A DNA stretch of 64,000 nucleotides from Dactylorhiza incarnata (GCA_033032865.1 JAWHQI010000099.1:2799001-2863000), one strand, 5' to 3'. Positions 44,351-55,416 are shown, counted from the first letter of the stretch. Numbers and translations are program-made. The notes: generated by a model not told the origin, from the sequence alone.

Positions 44351-44686
44351 GATTTGATCATCTGAACATACAGGACTCTCCCCCTATATTGAAGACTCCC
44401 CCTGCATTGAGGGTAGGATTCTTGGTGAGGATGACTCCCCCTGGATGGCTGCATCTGTCTGTAACTTAAAAGAAACAGCAGGTTCTCCTTCAGAGATGAG
44501 GGAGAGAGGGATTGATGTCGTATAGACAGAATCTTGAGGGATCTGTTGTTGATGTGTTTGATGTGTGTTGGTACTGTTCTCCCCCTGCTTTATATTATTG
44601 AAGAAGGATATAAGGCCATCAGCCGACACAGCTACCGATCTCACTTCCCTGTCAAAGACCTCTAGGTCAGAGGTAAGGTCTTGCAA
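44351..44686 (-). pseudogene. Element C extra ORF, first part
   Basis: Minus strand. Frame open 44686-44387, then TAG (44384-44386) and onward in frame to the E insertion. It is Ser/Gln-rich and contains four GGGGGAG purine tracts; three read as KQGEN, IQGES and MQGES, and the fourth contains the stop, probably a former Gln. It joins in frame with 34283 after removing E. Function unknown. Confidence 0.5.
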
Positions 44687-44694
44687 TCATTTAT

Positions 44695-44880
44695 GTTGAC
44701 GGAGCATCGAGTTGATGTCGGCGTGGTTTCGAGATATAGTCTTTAATAATGATGTCGATGTAAATGTCGATAAGTATTCGACGTTACATCGTGTGGTATT
44801 CGAAGGATCCTCCCCATAGAGCTCTCAAAGCTGACGTCAAGTAGAAGTCGACGTTACGTCGATTTGAATTTGACGCAGCT
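44695..44880 (-). repeat. GTCGACGT-type palindrome patch inside element C
   Basis: Between the end of RNase H and the extra ORF. Contains ATTCGACGTTACATCG, AGTCGACGTTACGTCGA, GATGTCGATG and variants, the same motif family as the U3 array of this element's own LTR (32385-32810). Confidence 0.75.
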
Positions 44881-44984
44881 TTGATTAAACTTGTATGATT
44901 TTATTCAAGATGTTTGCTGTTTTTCCCAGCAATAATTTTCTGCAAAAGATAGATCTTTATAATAATAGGGGACCTACAAAGCTC

Positions 44985-46608
44985 CATCAAGCATCACCAA
45001 GGCAATGATGAAGAACTTGTGCTTACTTTCATCAAGAGGCTTAGTGAAGATGTCAACCCTTTGATTGTCAGTAGATATATTGAAGGTTGATCTTACCCTT
45101 CTCTACATTGTCTCTGAGAAAGTGGTGCCTTATCTCTATGTGCTTAGTTCTGCTGTGGAGAATAGGATTGGAAGCAATTGAAATTGCACTAGAGCTGTCA
45201 CAATAAATTGTGGAATTGCCATGGGAAAAGTTGTAATCTAGCAACTGATTTTGCATCCACAAAATTTATGAACAGCAGCTTCCTGCAGCTATATACTCAG
45301 CTTCAGCTGTAGAAGTGCAGACTGTGGTTTGCTTCTTGCTAAACCATGTTATCAATCTACCACCCAGAAACTGACATGCTCCTGAAGTGTTTTTTCTATC
45401 AAGCCTGCATCCAGCATAGTCTGCATCTGAATATCCAACCAATTCAAAACCAGATTCAGCTGGATACCATAAGCCAAGCTCAGGAGTGCCCTTCAGATAT
45501 CTGAGGATTCTTGTGACAGAACTCATGTGGGATTGCTTTGGGTCAACCTGAAATCTTGCACAGATACAGGTAGCAAACATTATATCAGGTCTGCTAGTTG
45601 TTAGGTAGAGAAGAGAGCCAGTGGATGCTCTGTAAGACTTCTGATCAAATGACTTATCTTGTTCATCTATATCTAGAACATCATTAGTAGCCATGGGGGT
45701 TTTCATAACTGTTGCATTTTCCATCCCATACCTCTTAATGAGTTCTCTGGTATATTAGGATTGAGATATGAAAATGCCATCTGGACTCTGTTTAACCTGG
45801 AGTCCAAGGAAATAGGATAACTCCCCCATGCTACTCATTTCAAATCTTGACTGCATTAGGTAAGCAATCCTTTTGCATAAAGATTGATATGTGGACCCAA
45901 ATATAATATCATCCACATATATTTGTACAAGAAGTAGTTGATTCTTGTGTGCTCTTGTGAAAATGGTTTTATCCACTTTCCCCCTTTTCAAATTTGTGTT
46001 CCAGAAGAAGAGTGGATAAGGTCTCATGCCAAGCTCTTGGAGCTTGCTTGAGACCATATAGTGCTTTATCTAGTCTAAATATAAAGAGGGAAAGGTTGGA
46101 TTGACAAAACCGGGTGGCTGTTCCGCATACACCTCTTCTTGTAGATTTCCATTGAGGAAGGCACTCTTAACATCCATCTGGTAGACTTTTATTTTCATGT
46201 GAGCAGCATATGACAGGAACATTCTGATTGCCTCCAACCTTGCTACAGGAGCAAATGTCTGATTGAAATCAATGCCTTCCTCTTGTCTGTACCCTTGTGC
46301 CACAAGTCTAGCCTTATTTCTGATAATGACTCCTGTTGAGTCTATTTTATTTTTGAACACCCACTTGGTGCCAATGACTGGGTAGTTCTTTGGTCTTTCT
46401 ACTAGAGTCCACACCTTGTTCCTCTCAAACTGGGTCAATTCCTCTTACATGGCAGATATCCAGTGAGGGTCACTGTCTGCTTCTTCAAACTTCTTGGGTT
46501 CATATTGTGATAGGAAAATGTTGGGTATTGAATCCACAATAGCCTAGATTTGTGAGAAGTCACCCTTGAACCAAGGTGAATTGCTAGTGTATTTGATATT
46601 GTCTTTTA
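44985..46608 (-). pseudogene. Element C reverse transcriptase and RNase H
   Basis: Minus strand. Reads the copia reverse transcriptase start EEADSDPHWISAM, a stop (TAA), then [58 protein letters not shown] with a catalytic Asp, and IYVDDIIFGS (YVDD at 45908-45919). Then come YFLGLQVKQSPDG and RNase H: GSLLYLTTSRPDI, LVGYSDADYAG, TAEAEYIAA, IYCDSSSAI and RTKHIEIRHHFLRD, ending near 44985 with VDIFTKPL. Several stops and frameshifts break it, for example near 46067, 45750 and 45263. The catalytic YVDD and RNase H acidic residues are still visible. It would copy RNA into DNA; this copy is dead. Confidence 0.88.
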
Positions 46609-46791
46609 GTTATGATCTTGCAGAATATAGGTGCTAAGTGTAGGCCAATGTCAGATCACAATGGGCCATTAAACACAGTATCATGCAATGTAATCCCTCA
46701 TTGTGTGAAACATGGTGTTGACTCATGTGTGATCTCTCTATTGGGATACACTTTATTTTCAACACTCTTAAGGCATGGAAGATGGAAGAGC
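46609..46791. other. junction stretch between elements C and F
   Basis: Not clearly pol of C and not clearly LTR of F. The F LTR could start at 46613 (TGATCTTGC) instead of 46792 (TGTTGGTG). I prefer 46792 because the other Sirevirus-like LTRs here start TGTTGG. Confidence 0.35.
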
Positions 46792-48085
46792 TGTTGGTGT
46801 TATTGAGAAGAAAGGAGTAAAGTTCAGAAATTTTGCTAAGGGTATTTCTCGAGAAATCAAAGGTATCTCTCGAGAAATCCAATTCATTTCTCAGGAAGTC
46901 CTCTCTAATTTTCGAGAAATTCTTCTCTGTTTTCTATTCTTTTATTTCTAAGGAATTGCTCAAGAAGTCCTTTATTTCTCAAGAAGTTGAATTCATTTCT
47001 CGAGAAGTCTTAATTGTTCTTGAGAAATTTTCTCTATTTTCCTTTGAAAGTTTTTCTCAGCAGTTTCTCAAGAAGTCTTATGTTCTCCCGAGAAATTGAA
47101 GCCATTTCTTCTCTTCCAGTCCTCTTGAAAGCTTTTTCCAGCCTTATCTCAGTTTCTTGCATCCATTTCTCGAGATGTAAAGTTCATTTCTCGAGAAGTC
47201 AACTCTATTTCTCGAGAAATCCACATTGTCTCGAGAAAATTATTTTCTTCCTGTGCTACTTTGAAATCTGGTTCTTGACAGGATTTTATTTTCTTCTGAC
47301 AAACTTGACGGCACGTGTGAATGGTGTTAAGGTTAATCCTACCTTAAATCAAGGCCTCTTAGCCGTTACTTATGATTGCTATATAAGGCTTCTATACGGT
47401 CTTATCTCAACCCTAATTCTAATCTTTCTAATCTTCCATTCAATCATATCATCGTGAAGAAACTGCTACCTCCGGCCATTGTTGAAGGATCTCACTCTCT
47501 CTCTCAATCAATTGATTCCTTCTAAAGAAAAGATTTGACAGATCAGCGCTCTAATCATCTACAGCAATCTATTGGATCATGTCGAATCTAGAAATCAGAT
47601 CTGGGATTTCAATCGTTTCTCCCTCTGCTTCTAGCCAATGTTTTTCAAGACTCAAGGAGGAAGAAGATCTCAGAAGTTTAGATCTGTACAAGTTTTGTTA
47701 AGTATTTCATTGTACTCAATCTCATTTTCTTATAGGAGAGTTTTTCTCCGAGTTGTAGGAGAGTGTTTCTCCGAGTTGTAGGAGCGGTGCCTCCGAGTTT
47801 ATAGGAGATTTGTCTCCGAGTTGTAGGAGTTGTGACTCTGAGATTGTAGGATCGTTCTTGATCCAAGATTTTGAGAAGTAGCCAAGGCTAGCTGTGGTGC
47901 TAGATTGGTGAGGCTCGAAAGTGGAGTACCCAAGATCGGGGAACCACTATAAATTCCTTGTGTCGTCTGTGATTGTGATTTGCTTTATGTGATTATCTTT
48001 TTATCAAGTATTTATTCCGCAAAAGACGCAAAATTCACCTATTCACCCCCCTCTAGGTAATTTAGGTAGGCAACTAGATACTTCA
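46792..48085 (+). repeat. Element F 5' LTR (start uncertain)
   Basis: Ends GATACTTCA at 48085. Contains about ten copies of TTTCTCGAGAAAT or variants in 46840-47240 (U3-type array), a tandem repeat of TCTCCGAGTTGTAGGAG units at about 47736-47845, and the end motif ATTCACCCCCCTCTAGG near 48037-48056. The left end is inferred. Confidence 0.7.
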
Positions 48086-48087
48086 AT

Positions 48088-48100
48088 TGGTATTAGAGGG
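48088..48100 (+). other. Element F primer binding site (initiator tRNA-Met)
   Basis: TGGTATTAGAGGG two bases after the LTR; one C-to-T change from the standard TGGTATCAGAG. Confidence 0.8.
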
Positions 48101-48163
48101 TCGCTGTTCGTTTCTAGGTTAACACCTTGAACGGGATCCATCCATTCTATTTGCTAGCAAATC

Positions 48164-49350
48164 ATGAAAAGAAGCAAGGATTCTTCCTCGTTGAAGCTCC
48201 CAATCTGCACAAAGGCTAATTTTCCCATGTGGAAAGAAAGAGTTAGATTTTACATGGAAGCCGCAGATCCAAGAATATTTCAAGTTGTGGAAGAAGGCCC
48301 TCATGTGCCTATGACTGCCTCTACAATTGACCCTACTGTTCAGGTTTCAAAGAAAATGATGGACCTAACTAAGGATGAGATCGATATAGTAGCCTTGGAC
48401 AAAAAGGCGAAGAACATTATTGCTAGTGCAGTGAATGATTCTATGTTACAAAACTTGATTCACTGCAGATCAGCCAAAGAGATGTGGACATACTTAATTG
48501 TCCTCATGGAAGGTACCGAAGAGGTAAGGGACGATAGAAGATCTCTACTCAACCAAGAGTATGAGGCCTTCAAGCAGAGTAAGAAGGAGTGCATTGCCGA
48601 TGCCTATGAAAGGTTCTTCAAAATTGTTAACGGCCTAAGAAACTATGGCCGGGAATTCACAAACGGTGAACTCAATGACAAGTTCCTGCGATCCTTGATG
48701 AAAGAATGGGATAGCAAGATCGTTGCCATTAGGGAGTTTGGAATGCTGCCAAATATTGACCCACAGAATCTATTCGGGAAGCTATTATCCCATGAGCTGC
48801 AGATGAATATCCGCAAAATAGAAGAAGATGGGAATCGGACTTCTAGCAAGGAAAGGACCTTGGATCTGAAGGTCGAAAGCTCCAGGAAAAGCAGAACTGT
48901 GTCTACAATTAGGCCACAAGAATTTTATGAAGAAGAAGAATCAGAAGCCGGCTCCTCCTGCTCAGAAATGTCAGATGGGGAATTTTCTCTAATCTCCCGT
49001 TAGTTCAAGAAACTGCTAAGCAAGAGAAGGCTTATGAAGAACAAGCCCTCTTCCTCTGACTATAGACATTCTCATCGTGATGGAGATCATCACAGGAAGG
49101 GCTCAAGCAGCCATGACAGGTATAAGTCTAAACCGAACAAACACGTTTGTTCTGACTTTATTTGTTATTGCTGTAATAAGCCAGGGCATATGATCGCTGA
49201 ATGACCTTACAAGAAGAAAAAGGTGGAAGAAGAGAAGAAAAGAAATCCACGCACGTGAAAGAGAAAACTAAAAGAAGCTTAGTCGCTAAGAAGTCCAAAA
49301 CTCTCAGCGATAGTGACTCGGAGAAGTCAAGTGATGGAGAAGAAGCCTAA
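48164..49350 (+). pseudogene. Element F gag, first part
   Basis: Starts ATG 48164. A copia Gag (UBN2-type) with KANFPMWKERVRFYMEA, AKEMWTYL, ADAYERFFKIVNGLRNYG, KFLRSLMKEWDSK and LSHELQMN. A TAG at 49001-49003 interrupts; the frame continues to the first zinc knuckle CYCCNKPGHMIAE (49163-49204), where the final Cys codon is TGA. A frameshift near 49240 connects to KEKTKRSLVAKKS and the acidic SDSDSEKSSDGEEA, where H is inserted. It would form the particle; it is now broken. Confidence 0.85.
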
Positions 49351-49838
49351 TGATGAGTCCCATTTGTATACACATTTATGGACTCATTCGGGCTAGTTTT
49401 CACTCTTGTGAACGTCCAATTCGAGCTATTATTGCTTTTATTTCTCGTATAATCAATTCCGCGCTATGTGCAATTTTTAGGCCCGTCTTGGTTTGCTTTT
49501 ATGCTTCTTGTTGTTGGGGGTGCTCCCTAACCTTTTATTCTGTATTTGTATTGAGCTGGAGGGGTATTCCCAGCTGTGTTGATATTTATGCAGGTGGATG
49601 GTTCGTCCAATTCTACCCAGATTTCATGTGTGCATGAATCGCACGGTCATGCGTTTCCTTGACGCACGGTCAGCTGCGATCGTGCGCTCTCGTCTGTGGT
49701 GAAAAATGATGTTCTGTCTTTGATTGTGCGTCTTTACGCACGGGCAGTTGCCCGTGCATGAAGGAATCGCACGATTGACCTGTTTAGCCTTGTTTTTGGC
49801 CATCTGGATTTGTCCGTGCGTTTTTACACGCTTGGCGA
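49351..49838 (+). repeat. Element H 5' LTR, truncated
   Basis: TGATGAGTCCC start with tip hairpin; parallels the 3' LTR to about 49838, then the sequence switches to the internal region (ACTCACCCCTGTAGG, matching 9995-10005 of element I). It has GCACGG/CCGTGC motifs. Confidence 0.8.
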
Positions 49839-51444
49839 AACTCACCCCTGTAGGTTCATTTTCTGGATGGGGATGCTGCAGTTTTTTCTTGGTTTACACG
49901 CCAATCTTCTGGTATGCTCATTTCTGAGCATGGGTAACTTTTCTTCCCCTAGTCTTCTATTTAATTTTCATGGTTACATCATTTGTGTCTATTGCTTAAA
50001 TTAAGTCTAGGGGAGAGTCGTTATGTGTTACCCACTACACGTGCACATATCATTTGCATACTAGAAGTATATTAATTTCATTAATTTAGTATTGTTCATC
50101 TTCATTGCACACCACTACACCCACTTAAGAGCGCACTTACCCGCGAGCATGCTCCGAGTTTAATTCTATTTTACTGCTTAATTGGAAAATTGAGGTGCTG
50201 GTTTAGGATTGTGTAGCGGAGTAAGTTGTGACTCGTGCAGTGCTCCTAGTCGAGTACTCCCATTTGTATAAAAATATGTGTAGAGTAGATTTCTCTTTAT
50301 ACTTTTAGTTTATTTTATTTCTCTAAGTGAAATTGTTAATTATTCTACTCAAATTGGTGAATGTAGTGTGAATCGAATGGTAGCATTGGGATGAGTGTAG
50401 ATAATCATTAGACTTGTATTGTTTGAGTTCGGAGGAAGGATTGCCTTTCTCGGGGGCTAAGAACTTGCCCCAAGCTATTCTTGAAGCATGGGCATGGGAT
50501 AGTTCATTTTTGTGAGAGTGGCGTAGGCCTTCATTTTGGCCCGGTTGAGCCTATCTTTCGCTCCTATCATCTTCCCTTGCTAGCCTCCTTGAGCCTATCC
50601 ATGTCATTTGATTCAGCTCTACCTAGTTATCACCAAAGCCAAAATGCCGATCCTAGTCATGCACCTAAATACCAAGCTAGAGCGGATTAATATTTCTTAT
50701 TTTGGGGGTGTGATATGGAAAATGTTGTGGTGGTGGTTGTCCTTTTATTGAAAATATGCTGAAAATGATTTGAAAATAAAACTGAGAAAGAGAAAAAGAA
50801 AAAAAATGATTGAAAAAGAAAATAAAATGAAAAAAAGAGCTTATTTGAAAATATGTTTGAGATTTATGTTTGGATTAGGCGGGGCACACACCCATATTAT
50901 CAAGTTTAAGTCTAGGGGTGTGGTGCACTCGTGCACTTAGTGGTTGCTTGATAGATTATTTTTAAGATTAGCTCATTTGGGTTTGGTGCGTTTAGCCTTT
51001 ATGTTTACCTTTGTGTATCTCACCATGACCCAAGCCCCATTCAAACCTAAAGTCCTACCGACTCGTGCAAGTGAACCAATCTAGTCCCGTGGAGAGAATG
51101 TGAGCATGCAAGCATATGGTCCCCGACACTAATGGATTTTAGTGGAGGTCATGCCGAATCCTAATCTTAGGCAATGCTCATCTCAACGGTCCATCTATTT
51201 TCTCCTTGCGCATGATTAGATGATTCACCGCAATTCCTATTTTGAGTAGAATAATAACTCTGTACTCTTTTTGAAACCTATAAATTATGTAGTATAATTA
51301 GAAATCTTTGTTGTTATATTTTTACGCATGTGAGTATGGGATTTATCATTTTACTCTGTGTCGCAATCTCCTAACCAACTACTTTGTTTTCCCCTAGCAT
51401 GAATTGGTTTGCTCGGGACGCGCAAACAGGTAAGTCTGGGGGCG
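49839..51444 (+). other. Element H 3' non-coding region and polypurine tract
   Basis: No ORF. PPT-like motifs AAGTCTAGGGG or AAGTCTGGGGG at 50003-50015, 50908-50920 and 51432-51444, the last before the 3' LTR. Block order (TTCTGGTATGCTCATTTCTG, GGCCCGGTTGAGCCT, GGCGGGGCACACACCC) is as in element I. Confidence 0.78.
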
Positions 51445-52485
51445 TGATGAGTCCCATTTGTATACACATTTATGGACTCATCCGGGCTAGTTTTCACTCT
51501 TGTGCACGTCCAATTCGAGCTATTATTGCTTGTATTTCTCTTATAATCACTTCCGTGCTATGTGAAACTATTAAGACTATCTTGGTTTGATTTTGTGCTT
51601 CTTGTTGTTGGGGGTAAGCACATGGTGCTCCCTAACCTTTTATTCTGTATTTGTATTGAGCTGGAGGGGTATTCCCAGCTGTGTTGATATTTATGCAGGT
51701 GGACTGTTCGTCCAATTCTACCCAGATTTAATGTCTGCATGAATCGCACGGTCATGCGTTTCCTTGACTCACGGTCATCTGCGATCGTTCGCTATCGTCT
51801 GTGGTGAAAAATGATGTTTTGTCTTTGATCGTGCGTCTTTACGCATGGGCAGTTGCCCGTGCGTGAAGGAATCGCACGATCGACCTGTTTAGCCTTGTTT
51901 TTGGCCATCTGAATCTGTCTGTGCATTTTTATGCACGGTCTGCTTCGACCGTGCGTGAGTAAAACGCACAGGCATGCCTGCTTCGTCTTCCTGGTCTTTT
52001 TCCTTGATTGATATCGCACGGTTCACGCATGGTCGTGTGTTCGACCGTGCGTGACCAAATTTCTGACTTTTTCTATAAAAGCTGCAGATCTCGACCTAAT
52101 CTGCAGTTCACCCGATCAATCATCTTTTTCACGTCAGAAGGGTTCTAGTTCCTCCATTTTCGCCGCTCCATCGCCGTCCAACTTAAGGAGGAGCTCCGGC
52201 CACCATTTCCTTACAAATCTAAAGTCGGAGCATCCTCTCGGCCGCCTCCATCATCCAAGCACTTCAAGGAGAGGATTCTACACTCATCTTCATCGCCAAG
52301 CTTGGAGTTCTTTGCATCAGACGTGGTTGGATTGTAGTTTACCGGAGAAGACGGGTCCATTGGGAGGAAGTGACAGCCCTCCTCTACCCCGGAAGATAGT
52401 TGGGACCGAGCTAGGACGTAAATTGACACTCCGACGATTCCTACCGTGAATCTACAACAAGCCTCCGGATTCGGTTGTATCTCAT
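51445..52485 (+). repeat. Element H 3' LTR, first part
   Basis: TGATGAGTCCC start; tip hairpin GATGAGTCC (51446-51454) with GGACTCATC (51474-51482). An array of CGCACGG/CCGTGCG motifs spans about 51745-52050; TATAAAA at 52074-52080. Broken by G; CTCAT (52481-52485) is the left flank. Confidence 0.85.
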
Positions 52486-53826
52486 TGTGAAATTTTTCGA
52501 ATCTTTATGGAGTGAGCAGGATTCATACAACTTAGAGTTCACAAGCCAAACAACTAGAAGCACATGAAGGAAATATAGTATTTATTGATAGCATAAACTT
52601 CATTACAGGGAGAGGTATGCTTGGCGAGACATGATTTCGCCAGCACACAAAACCAAAGAAGAAAATACACAACTTGAAAGGAAGATAACTGAGACCGCTC
52701 CAGACCGCGCGGTCTACTTGCCGATCTCTGCAAGCCGCCTAACTGCACAACACTGTCGGTTATAGAACACCACCTCAGACTGCTGAGCAGACCGCACCCT
52801 CCTTACGACCTCCACTGATTCTCCCGAAATCCAGCAACCCACACAGCAAGCCGCAGACCGCCCAAACACTTTCAGAGGAAGAGGTGATCGCTGCAGACCG
52901 CACTATCCGCAGAAGCTGCACAAGAAAATTCAATCAGCAGACCGCCCGGTCAGAAAACACAGACCGCAGGAATTAGAATAAACTCAGCTTACACTTGGTG
53001 TGTCATAATTTGCTGCTACAATGGCTCCTATTTATAGGCGTGGGACCTGATCCAGTCACCTCCCTATGAGATAGGATCACCACCCCCAGACCGTGCGACC
53101 AGACCGGTCAACCCGCGCGATCAGCAACAGTTCTTTCTGCTTCATTTCATGAGCTCGCCGGCTTCACACCAGACCGCGGGAGATCGCCACTCCCTTAGTC
53201 AAATTGTGACTCCACAAGGAGATCGTCAGACCGCCAAGAAGCCGCTCACCACCAGTGTTTGACCGAGACATCAAACACTGTATGTTCACCACAAGACCGC
53301 GAACACCTGTTCGCAAGCCGACCTCCTCCTGAGACCGAGAACATAGACCTGTTCGCATACCAGCCTCCTCCTGAGACCGCAAACAGAGACCGCACGACTA
53401 AGAGCTTTAGTCCGCGACAACCACCAGAAAACCGGGACAGCCACCAGACCGGAATTCTGGAAACCTGGACCAACCTGTGCGGTCACGCCAGACCAGCACA
53501 GCCCTGAAGAAGCCAGCCTGCCACACAGTCATAAGCGCCAGACCGGTACAGCCCTGAAGAAGCCAGCCGCCACGCAGTCATAAGCGACAGACCGGTACAG
53601 CCCTGAAGAAGCCAGCCCGCCACGCAGTCAAAGACAGACCGCGCGGCCTCACCTTCAGCCGCCTTGGACAGATACCAGCGGTCATGCCAGGAGACTACGG
53701 CTAGGCAAGACAAGACAGACTGCAGAACAGATCGCCAGGTCATGCGGTCTCACCAGACCGCGCGACCTCCTCCCAGACCGCCCAGATCCAAAAGCTCCAC
53801 AAACTTCCACTTTAACATTTTCAACA
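52486..53826 (-). repeat. Element G 3' LTR
   Basis: Minus-strand LTR from TGTTGAAAATG (53826) to AATTTCACA (52486), 1341 bp. TATA box (minus TATAAATAGG, 53027-53036). Rich in AGACCGC motifs, with GACCGCGCGGTC-type palindromes, for example near 52703-52714, and a 50-bp tandem repeat (53499-53640). Confidence 0.9.
53499..53640 (-). repeat. 50-bp tandem repeat in the G LTR
   Basis: Nearly three units starting CAGCCCTGAAGAAGCCAGCC (plus strand) with CACGCAGTCATAAGCG inside. The other LTR has the same array at 58944-59083. The arrays match in copy number, so they existed before insertion. Confidence 0.88.
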
Positions 53827-54657
53827 CTCCCCCTTGAAGTGGGAAGTTGAAAATAGCCCCAGTAGGCTCCTTAGCTGACTAAATGGCCCCTTCGCCAGTG
53901 CCTTTGTGAAGATGTCAGCAATGTTATCCTGACTCCGAACATGCTCGACCGAAAGAGACCCATCCAGCACCTTCTCACGAATGAAATGATGCTCGATCTC
54001 GATATGCTTGGTCCTCACGTGACAAACTGGATAAGTAACCAATTTGAGAGCACTCTCGTTGTCGCTGCGGAGCAGAGTCAGACACCGAACCTCCTTATGA
54101 ACGTCTCCAACCAACCTCCTAAGCCAGATGGCTTCCTGAGCTGCCAAGGCCGAAGCCTTGTATTCCGCTTCCGTGGTTGAGACCGACACAGAATCCTGCT
54201 TCTTACTGCGCCATGATATAGCCATGGGGCCCGCCATGAAGACATAACCAGACGTCGACTTCCGATCATTTGAATCTCCTCCGTAATCAGCATCCATGTA
54301 CCAATGCACCTCGAAGCCCGCATCCTTCCTATAAAGGAGACCCATATCCGAGGTCACCTTGACATACTTCAGAATGTTCTTGGCCGCTAGTAGATGAGGC
54401 ATCTGTGGCTCTGCCATATACCGACTCACTCTGCCAACTGCATATGTAATATCCGGCCTAGTGATCATCAGATAGATCAAGCTCCCGACCAGAGCTCGGA
54501 ACACCAACGGATCTTGCAGAATCCTTCCCTCATCCTTCCGATGCTTCATAGCCTTCTCCAGAGGTGTGGAGATGCACTTCCCTTCCTTTATGCCGAACCG
54601 CTCAACGATCCGCTCCGCATATCCAGCCTGGGACACCAGCACTCCACTCTCCTTCCT
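53821..54657 (-). pseudogene. Element G reverse transcriptase end and RNase H
   Basis: Minus strand, frame shared with the upstream parts. After the TAG at 54658-54660 it reads VLVSQAGYAERIVERFG, GSLIYLMITRPDITYAV, then RNase H with WYMDADYGGD, SVSTTEAEYKA, LLRSDNESAL, RTKHIEIEHHFIRE and ADIFTKAL. The acidic catalytic residues of RNase H are visible. The protein ends KGEC-stop: KGE is encoded by the polypurine tract and Cys-stop by the first six bases of the 3' LTR (TGTTGA), a tight fit of coding and primer functions. Confidence 0.9.
53827..53842 (-). other. Element G polypurine tract
   Basis: Minus-strand CTTCAAGGGGGAG immediately before the LTR start TGTTGAAAATG. Inside the coding frame. 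Confidence 0.87.
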
Positions 54658-55416
54658 CTACACCTCGAGTCCAAGAAAGTGGTGCAGCTCACCTAAATCC
54701 TTCATCTCGAACCTGATAGATAGCTCTGCGCGAAGCTGCGCTACCTCATCCTTCGAATTCACCGTCATGATCATATCGTCGATGTAAAGCAGCACGATGA
54801 CTTGAAGCTCCCCACTCTTCTTGACGAACAAGCTTGAGTCTGAGTCTGCAGCACCAAACCCGCAGAATAAGAGATACTCTGCAATCTTTCCATACCACGC
54901 CCTTGGCGCTTACTTCAACCCATACAGGGCCTTCTTCAACTTGCAGACATGCTCCGGATCTTCAGAAACGAAGCATGGCGGCTGGACCATGAAGATGTCC
55001 TTGTCAATCTCGTCGTACAAGAATGCATTCTTTACGTCAAGCTGCCAAATCTTCCACCCCCAACAAGCCGCCAAGGCAATCACAACCCGAACAGAAGTCA
55101 TTTTTGCCACCGGACTGAATGTCTCTTCATAATCTTCACCGTATTGCTGCGAGAACCCCCGAGCCACAAGGAGAGCCTTGTATCGCTCGATACTTCTGTC
55201 AGCTTTCTTCTTCAGCTTGTAGACCCACTTGCATGTGACAGGAGTGGTGCCCTTGGGCCTGGGCACCAGAGACCAGGTCTCATTCTTCTCGAGAGCTGCC
55301 ATCTCTTCTTGCTTCGCAATGTCCCACTCCTTCACGCCCCTGGCCTTCTCAAAGCTCGACGGCTCCCTCTCATCCATGGGACCAGCAAAGAAACAAGAGA
55401 CAAAGCTCACCATATT
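54658..55416 (-). pseudogene. Element G reverse transcriptase
   Basis: Minus strand. Visible: EWDIAKQEEMAALEKNETWS, CKWVYKLKKK, YEETFSPVAKMTSVRVVIAL, WQLDVKNAFLYDEIDKDIFM with the first catalytic Asp, KKALYGLK then TAA (54910-54912; Gln expected), and YIDD (54775-54786). It ends at TAG 54658-54660 within LGLEV. Both stops fit C-to-T changes of CAA and CAG. The polymerase would copy element RNA to DNA. Confidence 0.9.

Larger units (their letters stand above)
31288..46791 (-). mobile_element. Element C, Sirevirus-like Ty1/copia (hosts E, D; cut by F)
   Basis: Minus strand. Present: 3' LTR (31288-32986), polypurine tract, an extra ORF split by the E/D insertion (33219-34283 and 44351-44686), a palindrome patch, RNase H and reverse transcriptase. 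Integrase, protease, gag and the 5' LTR are absent here because F is inserted at about 46792; they should lie past 64000. Multiple GGGGGAG tracts between pol and the 3' LTR and an extra ORF fit Sireviruses. Confidence 0.82.

Noticed and set aside
48088..48100. tRNA genes near primer sites
   Set aside because: Only the short complement of a tRNA 3' end is present at each site; no cloverleaf can be drawn.
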